From the NCBI GenBank assembly GCA_029881495.1, contig JAOUMJ010000017.1:1-63083 (forward strand): a stretch of 63,083 nt of DNA, given 5' to 3'. Within the stretch, counting starts at the first letter, position 1. Each line of letters begins with the position of its first letter. Both the position numbers and the translations under genes were made by a program. Shown here in pieces: positions 26,104 to 36,408 of the stretch. The notes under the pieces are model-generated. The model saw only the letters and a program-made list of their open reading frames with translations. It was not told the DNA's origin and made no database searches. Origin of the DNA: Nitrospinota bacterium (GTDB lineage Bacteria; Nitrospinota_A; UBA7883; JACRGQ01).

Positions 26104-28539
26104 TTGGAACAGATAGACAACAAGGACAAGCTCGCTTCCTTTTTCAAGAACGGCATGGAACTCCCGCTGTTGCCGCTTCGCGATATAGTTATATTCCCGA
26201 CGATGGTCGCACCGCTGTTCGTCGGGCGTGAAAAGTCGATCCGGGCCGTTGAACACGCGGTCGACAACAACGCAAACTATATTTTCCTGTCCGCTCAAAA
26301 ATCGGCAAATGACGAGGCGCCGAATCCGGATGCGATCTATGAAACAGGCTGTATCTCCGAAATAATACAGGTCTTCAAAATGCCTGACGGCACGGTGAAG
26401 ATCGTAGTTGAAGGGATTGCGCGCGCCACTGTGGAAAAGTACACCTCAAAGAAACCTTTTTACATGGTTACGGCGAATCCGATACTCGATGAGCCGGAGG
26501 AAAAGACCGGAACAGAGCTTGAAGCTCTCTCAAGAGGAATTAAATCGATTTTCGAAAAATTCGTAAAAATGGATAACCGGCTCCCTTCTGAAATTACATC
26601 CGCCGTGTCGGAAATATCAAATCTCGAGGAACTAGCAAACACGGTCATGTCGCATGTCGGCCTCCGCACAGGCGACAGGCAATCGATACTGAGCGAGCGA
26701 TCGCTAGCCAAAAGGCTTGAGATGATAATCAATTTCCTGGAAACGGAAATTGAGATCCTGATGATAGAGAAGCGCGTGAAAACTCGCGTTAAAAAGCAGA
26801 TGGATAAAAGCCAGAAAGAGTACTACCTCAACGAGCAGATGAAGGCCATACACAAGGAGCTCGGACGTACTGACGGAAAATCGGAAATAGAAGAGTTCCG
26901 GTTAAAAATCAAAAATGCGAAAATGCCCGCCGATATAGAAACAAAGGCAGTGAAGGAACTTGCCAAACTTGAGCAGATGCCCCCTCTTTCGGCTGAAGGG
27001 ACGGTTGTAAGGAATTATCTGGAATGGCTTGTCGATATACCATGGAATAAAAAAACCGATGACAACCTTGACACAAAGAGCGCTCAAAAGATACTCGATA
27101 GCGACCATTACGGACTGGAAGACGTAAAAGAGAGGATCCTCGATTACCTCGCCGTGAAGAAACTTTCGAAAACAGGGCGCGGCCCGATACTTTGCCTTGT
27201 CGGCCCTCCGGGGGTCGGAAAAACATCGCTGGGAAAATCGATAGCCCGTTCACTGGGGCGCAACTTCGTAAGGGTTTCGCTCGGCGGTGTTAGGGATGAG
27301 GCCGAGATAAGGGGTCACAGAAGGACATATATAGGCGCTCTGCCGGGGAGGATAATCCAGTCGATGAAAAAGGCAGGGAGTATCAATCCGGTCATGATGC
27401 TCGACGAGATAGACAAGATGAGCATGGATTTTCGGGGTGATCCTTCGTCCGCCCTCCTTGAGGTGCTCGATCCGGAACAGAACAGGAATTTCAGCGATCA
27501 CTACCTTGAAGTCGATTACGACCTTTCAGAAGTGATGTTTATCACCACGGCGAATATGCTTCATAACATACCGGGTCCCTTGCGCGACCGGATGGAGGTG
27601 CTTGAGATCGCAGGATACACCGAACTGGAAAAACTACAGATCGCGAAGAATTTCCTTATCAAGAAGGAGCTAAAGGAGCACGGCCTCTCCACCGAACAGC
27701 TCGATCTGCATGACGCCGAAATTAAAAAAATTATTTCAAATTACACCCGTGAAGCTGGGGTCAGGAACCTGGAGAGGGAGATAGCTACCGTCTGCAGAAA
27801 GGTGGCAAGGAAAGTGGTCGAGGAAGACAATTACAACGTCGTGCCGGACGCAAAGGATATCGCGAAGTATCTCGGCCCCGAGAAGTTCCTGGTGGAGTTA
27901 GCGGAAACTCACAGCGAATGCGGTTTCGCGCACGGCCTTGCATGGACGGCGGTCGGCGGTGAAGTAATGCACACTGAAGTAAGCATTGTCCCCGGGAAGG
28001 GGAAACTGACGCTTACCGGAAAACTTGGGGAAGTGATGAAGGAGTCGGCGCAAGCGGCGCTTACATACATACGTTCCCGCTCCGACAGATTCAAACTGGA
28101 CAGAAATTTCTATTCGAAAACCGATATCCATATCCACCTTCCGGAAGGGGCAATACCAAAGGACGGGCCGTCCGCAGGAATAACTATGGCCTCGGCGATG
28201 GTATCGGCTTTCTGCAACATTCCGGTAAGGCACGACGTGGCGATGACCGGTGAAGTGACATTACGGGGGAAGGTACTCCCTATAGGCGGCTTGAAGGAGA
28301 AAGCCCTCGCCGCCCACAGAGCTGGCATAAAGGAAGTGGTTTTCCCATACGAGAACGAGAAGGATCTTGAAAAAATACCGGAAACAGTAAGGCAGGAGAT
28401 GAAATTCACAAGCGTGAAGACAATGGACGATGTATTGAACATCGTCATGACGGAACCTGTCTTCAGCGACAAGAAAAAAAGGGTCAGAAAGAAAGATGCT
28501 CCACAAACCGACGCATCTCCTCGCCCGGGCATCAACTGA
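26104..28539 (+). CDS. lon: ATP-dependent protease Lon
   Basis: 811 residues. The N-terminal substrate domain opens [19 protein letters not shown], Walker A is [12 protein letters not shown], and the Ser-Lys dyad lies in [15 protein letters not shown] and [13 protein letters not shown]. The start is given as TTG 26104 without a clear ribosome binding site, so translation may depend on coupling with clpX; the ATG before ELPLLPLRD is an alternative. The last gene of the proteostasis run; the C-terminal tail is basic. Confidence 0.96.
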   Translation: MEQIDNKDKLASFFKNGMELPLLPLRDIVIFPTMVAPLFVGREKSIRAVEHAVDNNANYIFLSAQKSANDEAPNPDAIYETGCISEIIQVFKMPDGTVKIVVEGIARATVEKYTSKKPFYMVTANPILDEPEEKTGTELEALSRGIKSIFEKFVKMDNRLPSEITSAVSEISNLEELANTVMSHVGLRTGDRQSILSERSLAKRLEMIINFLETEIEILMIEKRVKTRVKKQMDKSQKEYYLNEQMKAIHKELGRTDGKSEIEEFRLKIKNAKMPADIETKAVKELAKLEQMPPLSAEGTVVRNYLEWLVDIPWNKKTDDNLDTKSAQKILDSDHYGLEDVKERILDYLAVKKLSKTGRGPILCLVGPPGVGKTSLGKSIARSLGRNFVRVSLGGVRDEAEIRGHRRTYIGALPGRIIQSMKKAGSINPVMMLDEIDKMSMDFRGDPSSALLEVLDPEQNRNFSDHYLEVDYDLSEVMFITTANMLHNIPGPLRDRMEVLEIAGYTELEKLQIAKNFLIKKELKEHGLSTEQLDLHDAEIKKIISNYTREAGVRNLEREIATVCRKVARKVVEEDNYNVVPDAKDIAKYLGPEKFLVELAETHSECGFAHGLAWTAVGGEVMHTEVSIVPGKGKLTLTGKLGEVMKESAQAALTYIRSRSDRFKLDRNFYSKTDIHIHLPEGAIPKDGPSAGITMASAMVSAFCNIPVRHDVAMTGEVTLRGKVLPIGGLKEKALAAHRAGIKEVVFPYENEKDLEKIPETVRQEMKFTSVKTMDDVLNIVMTEPVFSDKKKRVRKKDAPQTDASPRPGIN

Positions 28540-28858
28540 TCTTTTCCGCCGCTTCACAATCGGCACGGCCCAAAATGCGAATTCCGCGCATATGGCTCTG
28601 TTACCCGCCTGTTTATCATTTTCAATCTGCGGAAACCGCCATACATTTCACCCAATATTTAAACGAAACCTAATATAGTTAAATAAGGAAATATTTAATA
28701 TGCTCGTTGGGAGTCCAGCCAGGAAAGAAGGGGGAAAAGCATGAACAAGTTTCATGGCACAGCTCCCTGTTTAATGGATGCGATACGAATTATAATGAAC
28801 TGAGAATTTAAACTTTTTAAAACCGGTAACGGATACAAGGAAAAGGGATATCAGATAG
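28540..28858 (+). other. Intergenic region before the ClpX paralogue
   Basis: A 319-bp gap. It contains a perfect TATAAT at 28791-28796 (no good -35), so the ClpX paralogue may have its own promoter. It also holds two tiny overlapping reading frames (28699-28743 and 28741-28803). Otherwise AT-rich with nothing recognisable; no terminator hairpin after lon could be seen. Confidence 0.5.
28741..28803 (+). CDS. Possible 20-residue leader peptide
   Basis: MNKFHGTAPCLMDAIRIIMN, preceded by an AAGGGGGAAAAGC ribosome binding region. Its ATGA overlaps the stop of a 14-codon frame starting at 28699. It contains the TATAAT at 28791, so it may be chance. Low confidence. Confidence 0.2.
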   Translation: MNKFHGTAPCLMDAIRIIMN

Positions 28859-30487
28859 ATGGTTCAGAAAATCATTCCGAAGGAGATGATAGACAAGATA
28901 ATGGAGGAGTACGCCTGCACACGCGAAGAGGCTACCCAGGCGTTCCTGGAAGCACAAAGCACATTTGAGGAAACCCTGCATGAAAAGCTTGGGATGACCT
29001 CGGAGGAGAAATCAAAAGCAAAGGAAGGGCCCACTCTCCTAACCCCGTATGAGATAAAGGAATATCTCGACAAATTCGTAATAGGCCAGGAAGTTTATAA
29101 AAAGCGGCTCGCGATCGCCGCCGCTTACCACTTCGCCATGGTAAAAGCCAAGACCGACAAGCCGGACATAATCGATCGCTACAACGTAAGGAGATTCAGA
29201 AAAAAGAACACCCTGATAGCCGGTGCATCGGGTAGCGGGAAAACATACTGCGTCGAGGTCCTGGCGGACCTGATGGGCGTACCCGTGAATGTTGTGGACG
29301 CCACCGATTACACGGAGGCCGGATACGTCGGCAAAAGCGCGGACGATATGATACGGGAGCTTATAAATATGGCCCCTGGTGAAACCAAGCGGGAAAAAGC
29401 TGAATTCATAAACCGTTTCGGCGGCCTTATCTTCATCGATGAAATGGACAAAAAAGCGAAAGAGGGAAACATGGTCGGGATAGATGTATCCCGCGAAGGA
29501 TTCCAGCGCTCGGTACTGAAACTTATCGAACGAAAACTGGTATCCATAGACGATCCAAACTCCCCCTCCTCCCAGATACAGGAGCTTGTGGACCAGCAAA
29601 GAGGGATTAAATCTTCCAAAAAGAAATCGATGATCAGCACGGAGAACATACTCTTTATACTCGGAGGCTCCTTTCAGCGTCCGAACGACAGTATGGAAAC
29701 CATCGTAAAAAAACGGCTGGACAATAAGAGCGGGAGAGTAAAGGAAGACGGGTCGCTGACGATCAGCGGCTTTTCCGTCACTGACGCCGAGACGCGGAGG
29801 GATACCTATCGGAACTACTACAAGGAGGCCATAGAGGACGACTATATCCGCTTTGGAATAATACCGGAGCTTGTCGGCAGAGCACCTATCCGCACCTATG
29901 TAAATCCCTTGTCGAAAAACGACCTTGTCAGGATCATGACCGAGACGGAGGATTCTATCCTCAACCAGTACAAGCTGGAGTTCGAGCTGTTCGGAATAAA
30001 GGTAAACTTTACAAATGAAGCGATAGAACATGTGGCAACCAAGGCCGAAAAGAAAAAAACTGGAGCCAGGGCGCTGGTGAGCGAATGGGAGACCATCCTG
30101 ACCGATTTCCAGTACACCCTGCCGGGTACCAATTTCGACACTCTTACCGTCAACGAAAAAATATGCAGCCACCCCCAGGATCAGCTTCTGGAACTTTTCG
30201 AGAAATCACCGCTGTTCGATTTTGTAAACAGGTTCAACAAGGAGTTCGGCATACAGATAAAATTTTCGGATGATGCCGCAAAATATGTCGAAGAGTACGC
30301 CAAAGCCCATAGCGTGCAGGTCTCGGACGCTCTTGAAAAACTGATGTCCGGCGCGGCGGCCCTGAACTACATCAACCTGAAAGGGGAATTCCTGGTAGAA
30401 AAACATATGCTGGACGACGAAAAATACTTCGACAAACTGTATGTCGACTGGCATAAAAAACAGATGGAAACACCGCCGGAAGAGTAG
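28859..30487 (+). CDS. ClpX-like AAA+ ATPase lacking the zinc-binding domain
   Basis: 542 residues, a divergent paralogue of ClpX. Instead of the zinc domain it has a short helical N-terminus (EEYACTREEATQAFLEAQ, UBA-like). The AAA+ core keeps Walker A GASGSGKT (122-129), Walker B LIFIDEMDK (190-197), the YTEAGYVG block and a sensor-2 region (EKKKTGARALVSEW). The region of the ClpP-docking loop reads LTISGFSV rather than the VGFG of its neighbour, so docking to ClpP is doubtful. An extra ~90-residue C-terminal helical region follows. The location beside tig-clpP-clpX-lon suggests a proteostasis role; the substrate is unknown. Confidence 0.85.
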   Translation: MVQKIIPKEMIDKIMEEYACTREEATQAFLEAQSTFEETLHEKLGMTSEEKSKAKEGPTLLTPYEIKEYLDKFVIGQEVYKKRLAIAAAYHFAMVKAKTDKPDIIDRYNVRRFRKKNTLIAGASGSGKTYCVEVLADLMGVPVNVVDATDYTEAGYVGKSADDMIRELINMAPGETKREKAEFINRFGGLIFIDEMDKKAKEGNMVGIDVSREGFQRSVLKLIERKLVSIDDPNSPSSQIQELVDQQRGIKSSKKKSMISTENILFILGGSFQRPNDSMETIVKKRLDNKSGRVKEDGSLTISGFSVTDAETRRDTYRNYYKEAIEDDYIRFGIIPELVGRAPIRTYVNPLSKNDLVRIMTETEDSILNQYKLEFELFGIKVNFTNEAIEHVATKAEKKKTGARALVSEWETILTDFQYTLPGTNFDTLTVNEKICSHPQDQLLELFEKSPLFDFVNRFNKEFGIQIKFSDDAAKYVEEYAKAHSVQVSDALEKLMSGAAALNYINLKGEFLVEKHMLDDEKYFDKLYVDWHKKQMETPPEE

Positions 30488-30645
30488 TATCCGAAGATCA
30501 TTTTTAATGTGAGCGTAGCCCGTTTATCACTGGTAAAATACAAAATCATGCAATTGGAAGGGGAAATGGATATCAACACAGAATTTCGGTTTCATTTGCG
30601 CTCCACCTGTTTATTGTTCCCCGAATATGGTAAAAATCTGTAGTC

Positions 30646-31188
30646 ATGAAAAATAAGAGAAACGCATTTATCGCTCTTCTACTCGTATTCGGTACATTGG
30701 CAGGCTGCGTGAAGGATATTCCGGAACCTGTCACCAACGCGGACTATTTCGACCAAAAGATGGAACAACTCGCGATCACCCTTGCGAACAACGACATAAA
30801 GAGGATAAGCAAAGCGGCTGTCCTTGATTTTAAAAACTCGGATGGCCGCACCTCCCAGCTTGGGAGATACCTCTCCACTAAATTTACCGATATCATCATC
30901 AGGCATCAGCTCTATACGATCCCTTCCTTCGGAGAGGTAGACAGCGCCATAAAATCCGAAGGGGTAAAATATAACGGAACGCTGGACAAGGAATCCGCGA
31001 TGAAACTTGGAAAGGCCCTGAATGTTGAAGGCCTTATAGTCGGCGTAATTTCCGACCTGCAAAAAGGGAGCGATATAGACCTTATAGTCAGCATAATAGA
31101 GGTTAAAAGCGGGAACATCATATCTTCGGCAAATATAAACCTGTTAAGGAGCAAATCGGTCAGCACTATGCTGGACAATACCTTGTAA
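30646..31188 (+). CDS. FlgO/CsgG-like outer membrane lipoprotein
   Basis: 180 residues. A lipoprotein signal with LAGC lipobox (Cys21) targets it to the outer membrane or periplasm. The remainder matches the FlgO pattern: AAVLDFKNSDGRTSQLGRYL, KFTDIIIRHQLYTI and AMKLGKALNVEGLIVGVISD. FlgO-type proteins are found with flagella but also elsewhere; no flagellar gene lies nearby. Function uncertain, fold fairly clear. Confidence 0.72.
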   Translation: MKNKRNAFIALLLVFGTLAGCVKDIPEPVTNADYFDQKMEQLAITLANNDIKRISKAAVLDFKNSDGRTSQLGRYLSTKFTDIIIRHQLYTIPSFGEVDSAIKSEGVKYNGTLDKESAMKLGKALNVEGLIVGVISDLQKGSDIDLIVSIIEVKSGNIISSANINLLRSKSVSTMLDNTL

Positions 31189-31325
31189 CCGCATCGTCAA
31201 TGAAACCGTCCCGCGCCGAAGCTACCGAAGCTCGAACTGAACGCAGTTGAGGAACGCTAAAGATATCCGGAGTGGGGAAATATGAGCGCCAAGTGGAAAT
31301 TCTCTAAAATTGGAAATTCAGAAAC

Positions 31326-32009
31326 ATGAAAGTAAAAATTTGCGGTCACACAAGGCTTGAAGACATTGCCTTTTCATTTGACTGCGGCGCCTACCTCTGC
31401 GGGGTCGTGGTGGAAGTCGCTTCCTCAAAAAGATCGGTTTCAGTGGATACGGCCATCCCGCTGTTTGAAAACTACAGGAACAGGATGGTAGCGCTCACGG
31501 CAGATGCTGATAACCACCTTCTCGACAGGATCGCTACACGCCTGAAACCTGGAGCCTTGCAGCTTACGGCAAACGAAACTCCTGAAAGAGTGAAGGAAAT
31601 AAGGGAACTCTATGGTATCCCCGTCTATAAATCACTCCATCTCCCCGCCGACAGCGGGACAAAACAGAAAACCTCCAACCTGGTCAGCACAGCCAAGTTT
31701 TTTATCGAAACCATAAGCCACTATAAAAAAGCGGGGGCAGACGGCTTCATACTTGACACCTCCATTCCGGGTTCCTATGGAGGATCAGGGAAAAGATCGG
31801 ACTGGGGGATAGCAAAGCAGATTATCGCCGGAACGGACGCGAAGCTCTTCCTTGCAGGGGGGATAGACCCGGAAAACGCGGCTGAAGCGCTAAAACTCCA
31901 ACCGTTCGCGATCGACCTCGCCAGCGGTGTCGAGACCGCCCCAGGATTAAAATCGAAGGACAAGATAAAAGCCCTTTTCAAGGCGGTAAACTCCTTAAAC
32001 GACCTTTAA
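31326..32009 (+). CDS. trpF: Phosphoribosylanthranilate isomerase-like protein
   Basis: 227 residues with a TIM-barrel layout. KVKICGHTRLEDIAFSFDCG is the TrpF start with the catalytic Cys, and LFLAGGIDPENAAEAL plus FAIDLASGVETAPGLKSKDK are the phosphate-binding end. The usual fourth-strand QLHG motif is altered (LQLTANETPERV), and no other trp gene is in the window, so it may serve another isomerase reaction. It precedes a STAS-like gene with a 23-bp gap. Confidence 0.8.
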   Translation: MKVKICGHTRLEDIAFSFDCGAYLCGVVVEVASSKRSVSVDTAIPLFENYRNRMVALTADADNHLLDRIATRLKPGALQLTANETPERVKEIRELYGIPVYKSLHLPADSGTKQKTSNLVSTAKFFIETISHYKKAGADGFILDTSIPGSYGGSGKRSDWGIAKQIIAGTDAKLFLAGGIDPENAAEALKLQPFAIDLASGVETAPGLKSKDKIKALFKAVNSLNDL

Positions 32010-32032
32010 AAAGGATATAATGGTTTCCAGTC

Positions 32033-32440
32033 ATGGGAGAAAGTAGCAGAGAATTATCGTCGGAACACATCTCCACCCGTACAGGCAGGGGATGGATGCG
32101 GAAAGACGGTATCTGCCAGTTTGTTTTCAATCTCCACGCCGAGGTCAAGCTCGAAGACGCGGTTTCAAATATCGCGACCGTGGTAAAACTGACAAAGGGG
32201 AAGGCATCCCCTCTCTTCGTCGATATCCGGGGGGCAAAGTCGATCACTCTCGATGCGCGAAAATATTTTTCCGGCAAAGAGAGCGGCGATGCTGCGACAG
32301 CCACTGCGCTTTTCGTTGGCGGCTCGGTAAGCAGGGTTCTTGGAAATTTCTTCCTCCGCCTCGATAAACCCGATTACCCGATAAGTCTCTTCTCTTCGGA
32401 ACCGGACGCGATCCAATGGCTGAAAACATTTATAAAATGA
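32033..32440 (+). CDS. STAS/SpoIIAA-like protein (DUF7793 type)
   Basis: 135 residues. PLFVDIRGAKSITLDARKYF, ALFVGGSVSRVLGNFFLRLD and SLFSSEPDAIQWLKTFI form a pattern I associate with small STAS-fold proteins common in Bacteroidota and deltaproteobacteria. Soluble, no signal peptide. Probably a regulatory or scaffold domain; partner unknown. Confidence 0.6.
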   Translation: MGESSRELSSEHISTRTGRGWMRKDGICQFVFNLHAEVKLEDAVSNIATVVKLTKGKASPLFVDIRGAKSITLDARKYFSGKESGDAATATALFVGGSVSRVLGNFFLRLDKPDYPISLFSSEPDAIQWLKTFIK

Positions 32441-32473
32441 TCCTATATTAACGGCATGAGGCAGAGGGAGAAT

Positions 32474-33868
32474 ATGCCAAACGGAAGATTGAACGTGTTC
32501 ACCGCCGTTTGCGTGCTTTCAATTTTCACAGCAATTACCGTGGCTCCGAAACCTCCAGCCTTCTCTGATACCGGCATTGCCCAGAACAGCACAAAGAGAA
32601 TGACAGGCCTCCCTGAAGAGCCGCTCCTCACAAATGTTATAATAGGCGATTCTTCGTGCCGCATTGAGTGGAAAGAGAGCCAAACCGCCGCCGGATACAA
32701 TCTATACCTCCAGATGGAGGAGGGAACATATAAACTTCTGAACACCTCCATGATCATTGACGATTTCGTCAGGATCACCGGCCTGGAAAATGGACAGCCG
32801 CACCGGTTCGCTTTGACGTCCGTTAGCCCTAACGGAAAGGAATCGGCCGCCTCCGAAACCGGGCTGGTAATACCGGTTGGATACTCCCACAAGATCCTTC
32901 CCATTACAGGCGGCTCAAAGGCCTCCGATTACCGCCTCTTCTCCTTTCCGTTCAGAACCGGTAAAAACAGCCCGAAAGAGATCTTCTCATACTTCCCGGT
33001 TTACGACATAAACGAATGGAGGCTTTTCTCCCGTGAAAGGGATGGATATAAGGAATATAAAGACATTCCGGCAATCGAACCGGGTCGCGGGTACTGGCTG
33101 TTGACAAGAAAGAACAGTGAGCTTTTCCTCTCGGGTAAAACCGTAAATCCATACGAGCCGTTTACGATCCAGCTCCGCCCAGGATGGAACATAATCGGCT
33201 CCCCCTACCTCTTTTCGGTTGAATGGAAGGAAGTGCTCCAGCACAACAGCCCGGATGAAAAAATTGAAACTGTTGCCTGGGAGTTTGCCGACGGGGGATT
33301 CAAAAAGGCGGATTCCCTTGAACCGTTCAAGGGGTATTACATATACAACGGGAACTCAAAGGATGCGGAACTCCTTATCCCCCCTATACCTCACCACTCC
33401 GAAACATATTCGGAAGATGGTTCATCTATATCGGGCATGGTTGCCAGCGCCGGTTCAACCGGTGATAGCGGCTGGGCGCTCTCCCTTTCCGCCGCGGACG
33501 GAGCATACAGCGACAATGACAATATCATTGGGGTAAATCCGACAGCCGAAACCCGGGAAGACGGCTCTCTCCGTTCAATGGAGCCGCCATCCTGGCCACA
33601 GCACCTCTCTCTTTTTTTCACAGGAAAGGGTGGAGTAAACCAGAAATTCTCCCGCGATATCAGGAAGGATGAAGGTGAATGGCTTGCCTATGTAGGGGGG
33701 GGTGAAAATAAAAAGGTTACCATCAGTTGGGAAACATTGAAAAGCGGCCCTGTGCCTGTCCTCGTCGATACGATATCTGAAAAGGAGATCAGGATGTCCG
33801 GCAACGGTTCATACACCTTTGCCAGAAAGGATATGAGCCCGAGAAAATTCATTATCCGGTCAAAATGA
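32474..33868 (+). CDS. Secreted protein with fibronectin type III domain
   Basis: 464 residues from ATG 32474, which has GAGGG five bases upstream (an ATG at 32456 has none). A signal peptide covers ~1-30 (FTAVCVLSIFTAITVA). An Fn3 domain covers ~50-145 (NVIIGDSSCRIEWKESQTAA, GLENGQPHRFALTSVSPNGK). Two repeats of a GYW/W-x-IIGSP type beta-module follow (EPGRGYWLLTRKNSELFLSG; RPGWNIIGSPYLFSVEW). Exported, perhaps surface-attached. Function unknown. Confidence 0.7.
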   Translation: MPNGRLNVFTAVCVLSIFTAITVAPKPPAFSDTGIAQNSTKRMTGLPEEPLLTNVIIGDSSCRIEWKESQTAAGYNLYLQMEEGTYKLLNTSMIIDDFVRITGLENGQPHRFALTSVSPNGKESAASETGLVIPVGYSHKILPITGGSKASDYRLFSFPFRTGKNSPKEIFSYFPVYDINEWRLFSRERDGYKEYKDIPAIEPGRGYWLLTRKNSELFLSGKTVNPYEPFTIQLRPGWNIIGSPYLFSVEWKEVLQHNSPDEKIETVAWEFADGGFKKADSLEPFKGYYIYNGNSKDAELLIPPIPHHSETYSEDGSSISGMVASAGSTGDSGWALSLSAADGAYSDNDNIIGVNPTAETREDGSLRSMEPPSWPQHLSLFFTGKGGVNQKFSRDIRKDEGEWLAYVGGGENKKVTISWETLKSGPVPVLVDTISEKEIRMSGNGSYTFARKDMSPRKFIIRSK

Positions 33869-34178
33869 ACTGCAAATAGCCCTTGTTGCCAGAATATCCG
33901 ATGCCAGCCTGATTTGGTTCGGCTTATCCGCCGCGCAAAACAGCTCCATTTCGATACATTCCATTAACCATCATCAGAAAATGTAACTAAATTAAAAATA
34001 TGAAAATATGTGAAGTTTCGAATAGAATAGCCGATGAAGAGAGGCATAATTATTAATTTACAAACAGCTTTCGGGGAATGCGAAAGCGGGGAGCAAAAGC
34101 AAAAAAGCTGAATTTGCTTGGAAATCTTCTCTCTGATTCCAATTCCCCATTTTTTTGTATTTTTTGTCTGGAGTGGAA
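33869..34178 (+). other. Intergenic region upstream of the chemoreceptor
   Basis: A 310-bp AT-rich gap. A 7-bp hairpin GCTTTCG/CGAAAGC lies at 34067-34087, followed by GGGGAGCAAAAGC and an AAGCAAA/TTTGCTT inverted pair. It is leader-like structure, with nothing I can name. Confidence 0.5.
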
Positions 34179-36176
34179 ATGTTTAGCAATAGATCTTTAC
34201 GGTTCAAAATTCTGAGTGGTTTTTCCCTGATGATAGCCATAATCCTTGTTTCAGGAGCTGGGGCATACTGGGGCTTTTCTGCCATCAGCAACGCCATGAT
34301 AAGGATAACTCAAGATGAAGCACCGCTTGTTGATGCTTCTATGGAGATGAAAGCGGATATTAACGACGCTCTTATAAATCTTGAAAAATACAAATCCGCA
34401 ACTACATTGATATCCACAGCAACCGAAGCGGATATAAACAAGCTTATTACCGATTTTGACCACCTTGTTGAAATATACGATATTTACACCGACCTCATCC
34501 TCAAGGGGGGGGATTATGAAGGCCTTCATTTCAACGCTACCGACAACACACAGCTCTCCAATAAGACGCTTGAAGCGGACGCGATGCATAACGATAAATT
34601 CCAGCCGCTGGTAAAGAAACTCCATGAAAACGGTAAGATCAGGAGAAAGCTGAAAACCGACATCGAAAACGCAATGGTTGCGATGGAAAAGACATTCGAG
34701 GAGGTGACCGATGCCTGCGCTGCAATGGAAACCGCCGTGAAAAAGGTTATCGCCGATAAAAGGAACGGAGGCCAGGAAGCGGCCAGCCTCATTACCACCG
34801 AAGTCCCCTGGATGGACATCTCCATGGAGCTTGTTATCATCATTTCCGAATCAAGGATTGCCATAGAAGAGATAGTGCAGACAAGAGACGAAAAGGAATT
34901 GGCCGAGCTCGAGAAGGAGTTCTCCGAAACGATTGCAAATTTCGATCACAACATTGACGCCCTGCTTAGCGGCGGAACCACCTCCATGGGGAGAGTGCCC
35001 GCTGTTTCGGTGCAATCCATCAGGGATCTGGTAACACGGATCGACAAGTTCCATAACGACTCCTTTCAGCCCGCCGCAAAAAAAGTGGTAGAGGCACAGC
35101 ATGCCATAGCGGACGTCTCCACGGAGATAGATAAACTCCTTGTCGATCTTGATGCCGTGGCAACAGCACAGAAAAACATACTTGGAGAGGTTGAAGAGCT
35201 TGCGGCAGGGGAAATGGCCGAAGCCACAGAGGAAGGCAATAGCGCGAGGAATATGGCAAACACCATATTCGCTTTTATGCTTATTTTTTCCGTTGCCGCC
35301 GGCGTTGTGCTGGGATTTCTTATCACTGCCTCTATTACCCGACCGATAAACGCGATCATGGAACATCTGAGGGAAGGATCGGATCAGGTCACCACCGCGT
35401 CAAGCCAAATATCCGAATCGTCACAATCCCTGGCATCCGGCGCCACGGAGCAGGCCTCCGCCCTCGAAGAAACATCGTCGTCACTCGAAGAGATATCGGG
35501 AATGGTCAAGCAGAATGCCGACAACTCCAATCAGGCAAATGCTATGATGGGCGAATCAAACAGAAACGTCAAAGAAGGGGTCGAATCAATGGCCCACATG
35601 GTAAAAGCCATGGACTCCATAAAAGACTCCTCGAACGAGATAAGCAAGATCATAAAGGTCATTGAAGAGATAGCCTTCCAGACAAACCTCCTCGCTCTTA
35701 ACGCCGCGGTAGAAGCCGCGAGAGCTGGAGAACATGGAAAAGGTTTTGCGGTCGTTGCCGAAGAGGTGCGAAACCTGGCTCAACGCTCCGCTACGGCCTC
35801 GAAGGATACTGCCGCCCTGATAGAAAATGCGGTAAATAAATCGATCGAGGGTGCCAAGATAGTCGAACAGTCGGCTAAATCACTTGAGGCCATCGCCACT
35901 GGCAGCAAAAAGGTAGGCGACCTGGTCTCTGAAATATCCGCCGCTTCAGGAGAACAGTCTCAGGGTGTTTCGCAGGTTACCCAAGCGGTTCACCAGTTGG
36001 ACGAGGTTACACAGAAAAATGCCGCCGTCGCCGAACAGTCCGCGTCCGCCAGCGAAGAGCTTAGCGCGCAGGCGGAAAGCCTCAACGGACTGGTGGACGA
36101 ACTTGCCGAACTCATTTATGGAAAAGGAAATATCGGGACGGCCGTGAAAGGCTCGCTCCCGGCGCCAAAGCATTAA
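34179..36176 (+). CDS. Methyl-accepting chemotaxis protein
   Basis: 665 residues from ATG 34179 (GGAG six bases upstream; a TTG at 34155 is less likely). TM1 is ~10-32 ([20 protein letters not shown]), a ~330-residue helical periplasmic sensor follows (helical-bundle or HBM-like), and TM2 is near 365-390 ([20 protein letters not shown]). The cytoplasmic signalling tip [20 protein letters not shown] and [13 protein letters not shown] is intact. No long HAMP is obvious. It signals to CheA/CheW, which are not in the window; ligand unknown. Confidence 0.95.
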   Translation: MFSNRSLRFKILSGFSLMIAIILVSGAGAYWGFSAISNAMIRITQDEAPLVDASMEMKADINDALINLEKYKSATTLISTATEADINKLITDFDHLVEIYDIYTDLILKGGDYEGLHFNATDNTQLSNKTLEADAMHNDKFQPLVKKLHENGKIRRKLKTDIENAMVAMEKTFEEVTDACAAMETAVKKVIADKRNGGQEAASLITTEVPWMDISMELVIIISESRIAIEEIVQTRDEKELAELEKEFSETIANFDHNIDALLSGGTTSMGRVPAVSVQSIRDLVTRIDKFHNDSFQPAAKKVVEAQHAIADVSTEIDKLLVDLDAVATAQKNILGEVEELAAGEMAEATEEGNSARNMANTIFAFMLIFSVAAGVVLGFLITASITRPINAIMEHLREGSDQVTTASSQISESSQSLASGATEQASALEETSSSLEEISGMVKQNADNSNQANAMMGESNRNVKEGVESMAHMVKAMDSIKDSSNEISKIIKVIEEIAFQTNLLALNAAVEAARAGEHGKGFAVVAEEVRNLAQRSATASKDTAALIENAVNKSIEGAKIVEQSAKSLEAIATGSKKVGDLVSEISAASGEQSQGVSQVTQAVHQLDEVTQKNAAVAEQSASASEELSAQAESLNGLVDELAELIYGKGNIGTAVKGSLPAPKH

Positions 36177-36182
36177 TCCTGC

Positions 36183-36213
36183 CGGGATTGCCGAACAGCT
36201 TTCGGCAATCCCG
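36183..36213 (+). terminator. Hairpin after the chemoreceptor gene
   Basis: A perfect 13-bp stem CGGGATTGCCGAA (36183-36195) / TTCGGCAATCCCG (36201-36213) with a 5-nt loop, six bases after the stop. It has no T-tract, so it may stop transcription weakly or protect the 3' end. Confidence 0.6.
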
Positions 36214-36390
36214 ACCTGATCCCATCCAACAACCCCCGGACATAGATCCGGCTACAGACGAATACTTTGTTTTGTAGCGAGTGCGGGCTACATCTGCATG
36301 AAGGTGGTCAGGGATATAGAAAATATAAAAAAGCCGGACCGGTCTCGCTTGGGCCAACAGAAGACGATGAAGATCTGCGCTCTTCCCTTA

Positions 36391-36408
36391 ATGAGCCTTA
36401 CGGCTCAT
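36391..36408 (-). terminator. Hairpin spanning the ahbD stop codon
   Basis: ATGAGCC/GGCTCAT with a TTAC loop; the ahbD stop codon lies in the loop. It has little T-tract, so it is a weak terminator candidate. Confidence 0.4.

Noticed and set aside
29039-30172. Long minus-strand reading frame (377 residues) opposite the ClpX paralogue
   Set aside because: It is the complement of a well-supported AAA+ gene and has no motif or ribosome binding site of its own.
34067-34140. GEMM-I (c-di-GMP) riboswitch before the chemoreceptor
   Set aside because: Short resemblance (CGAAAG, GGGGAGCAAAAGC) but the tetraloop receptor and second helix are not visible.
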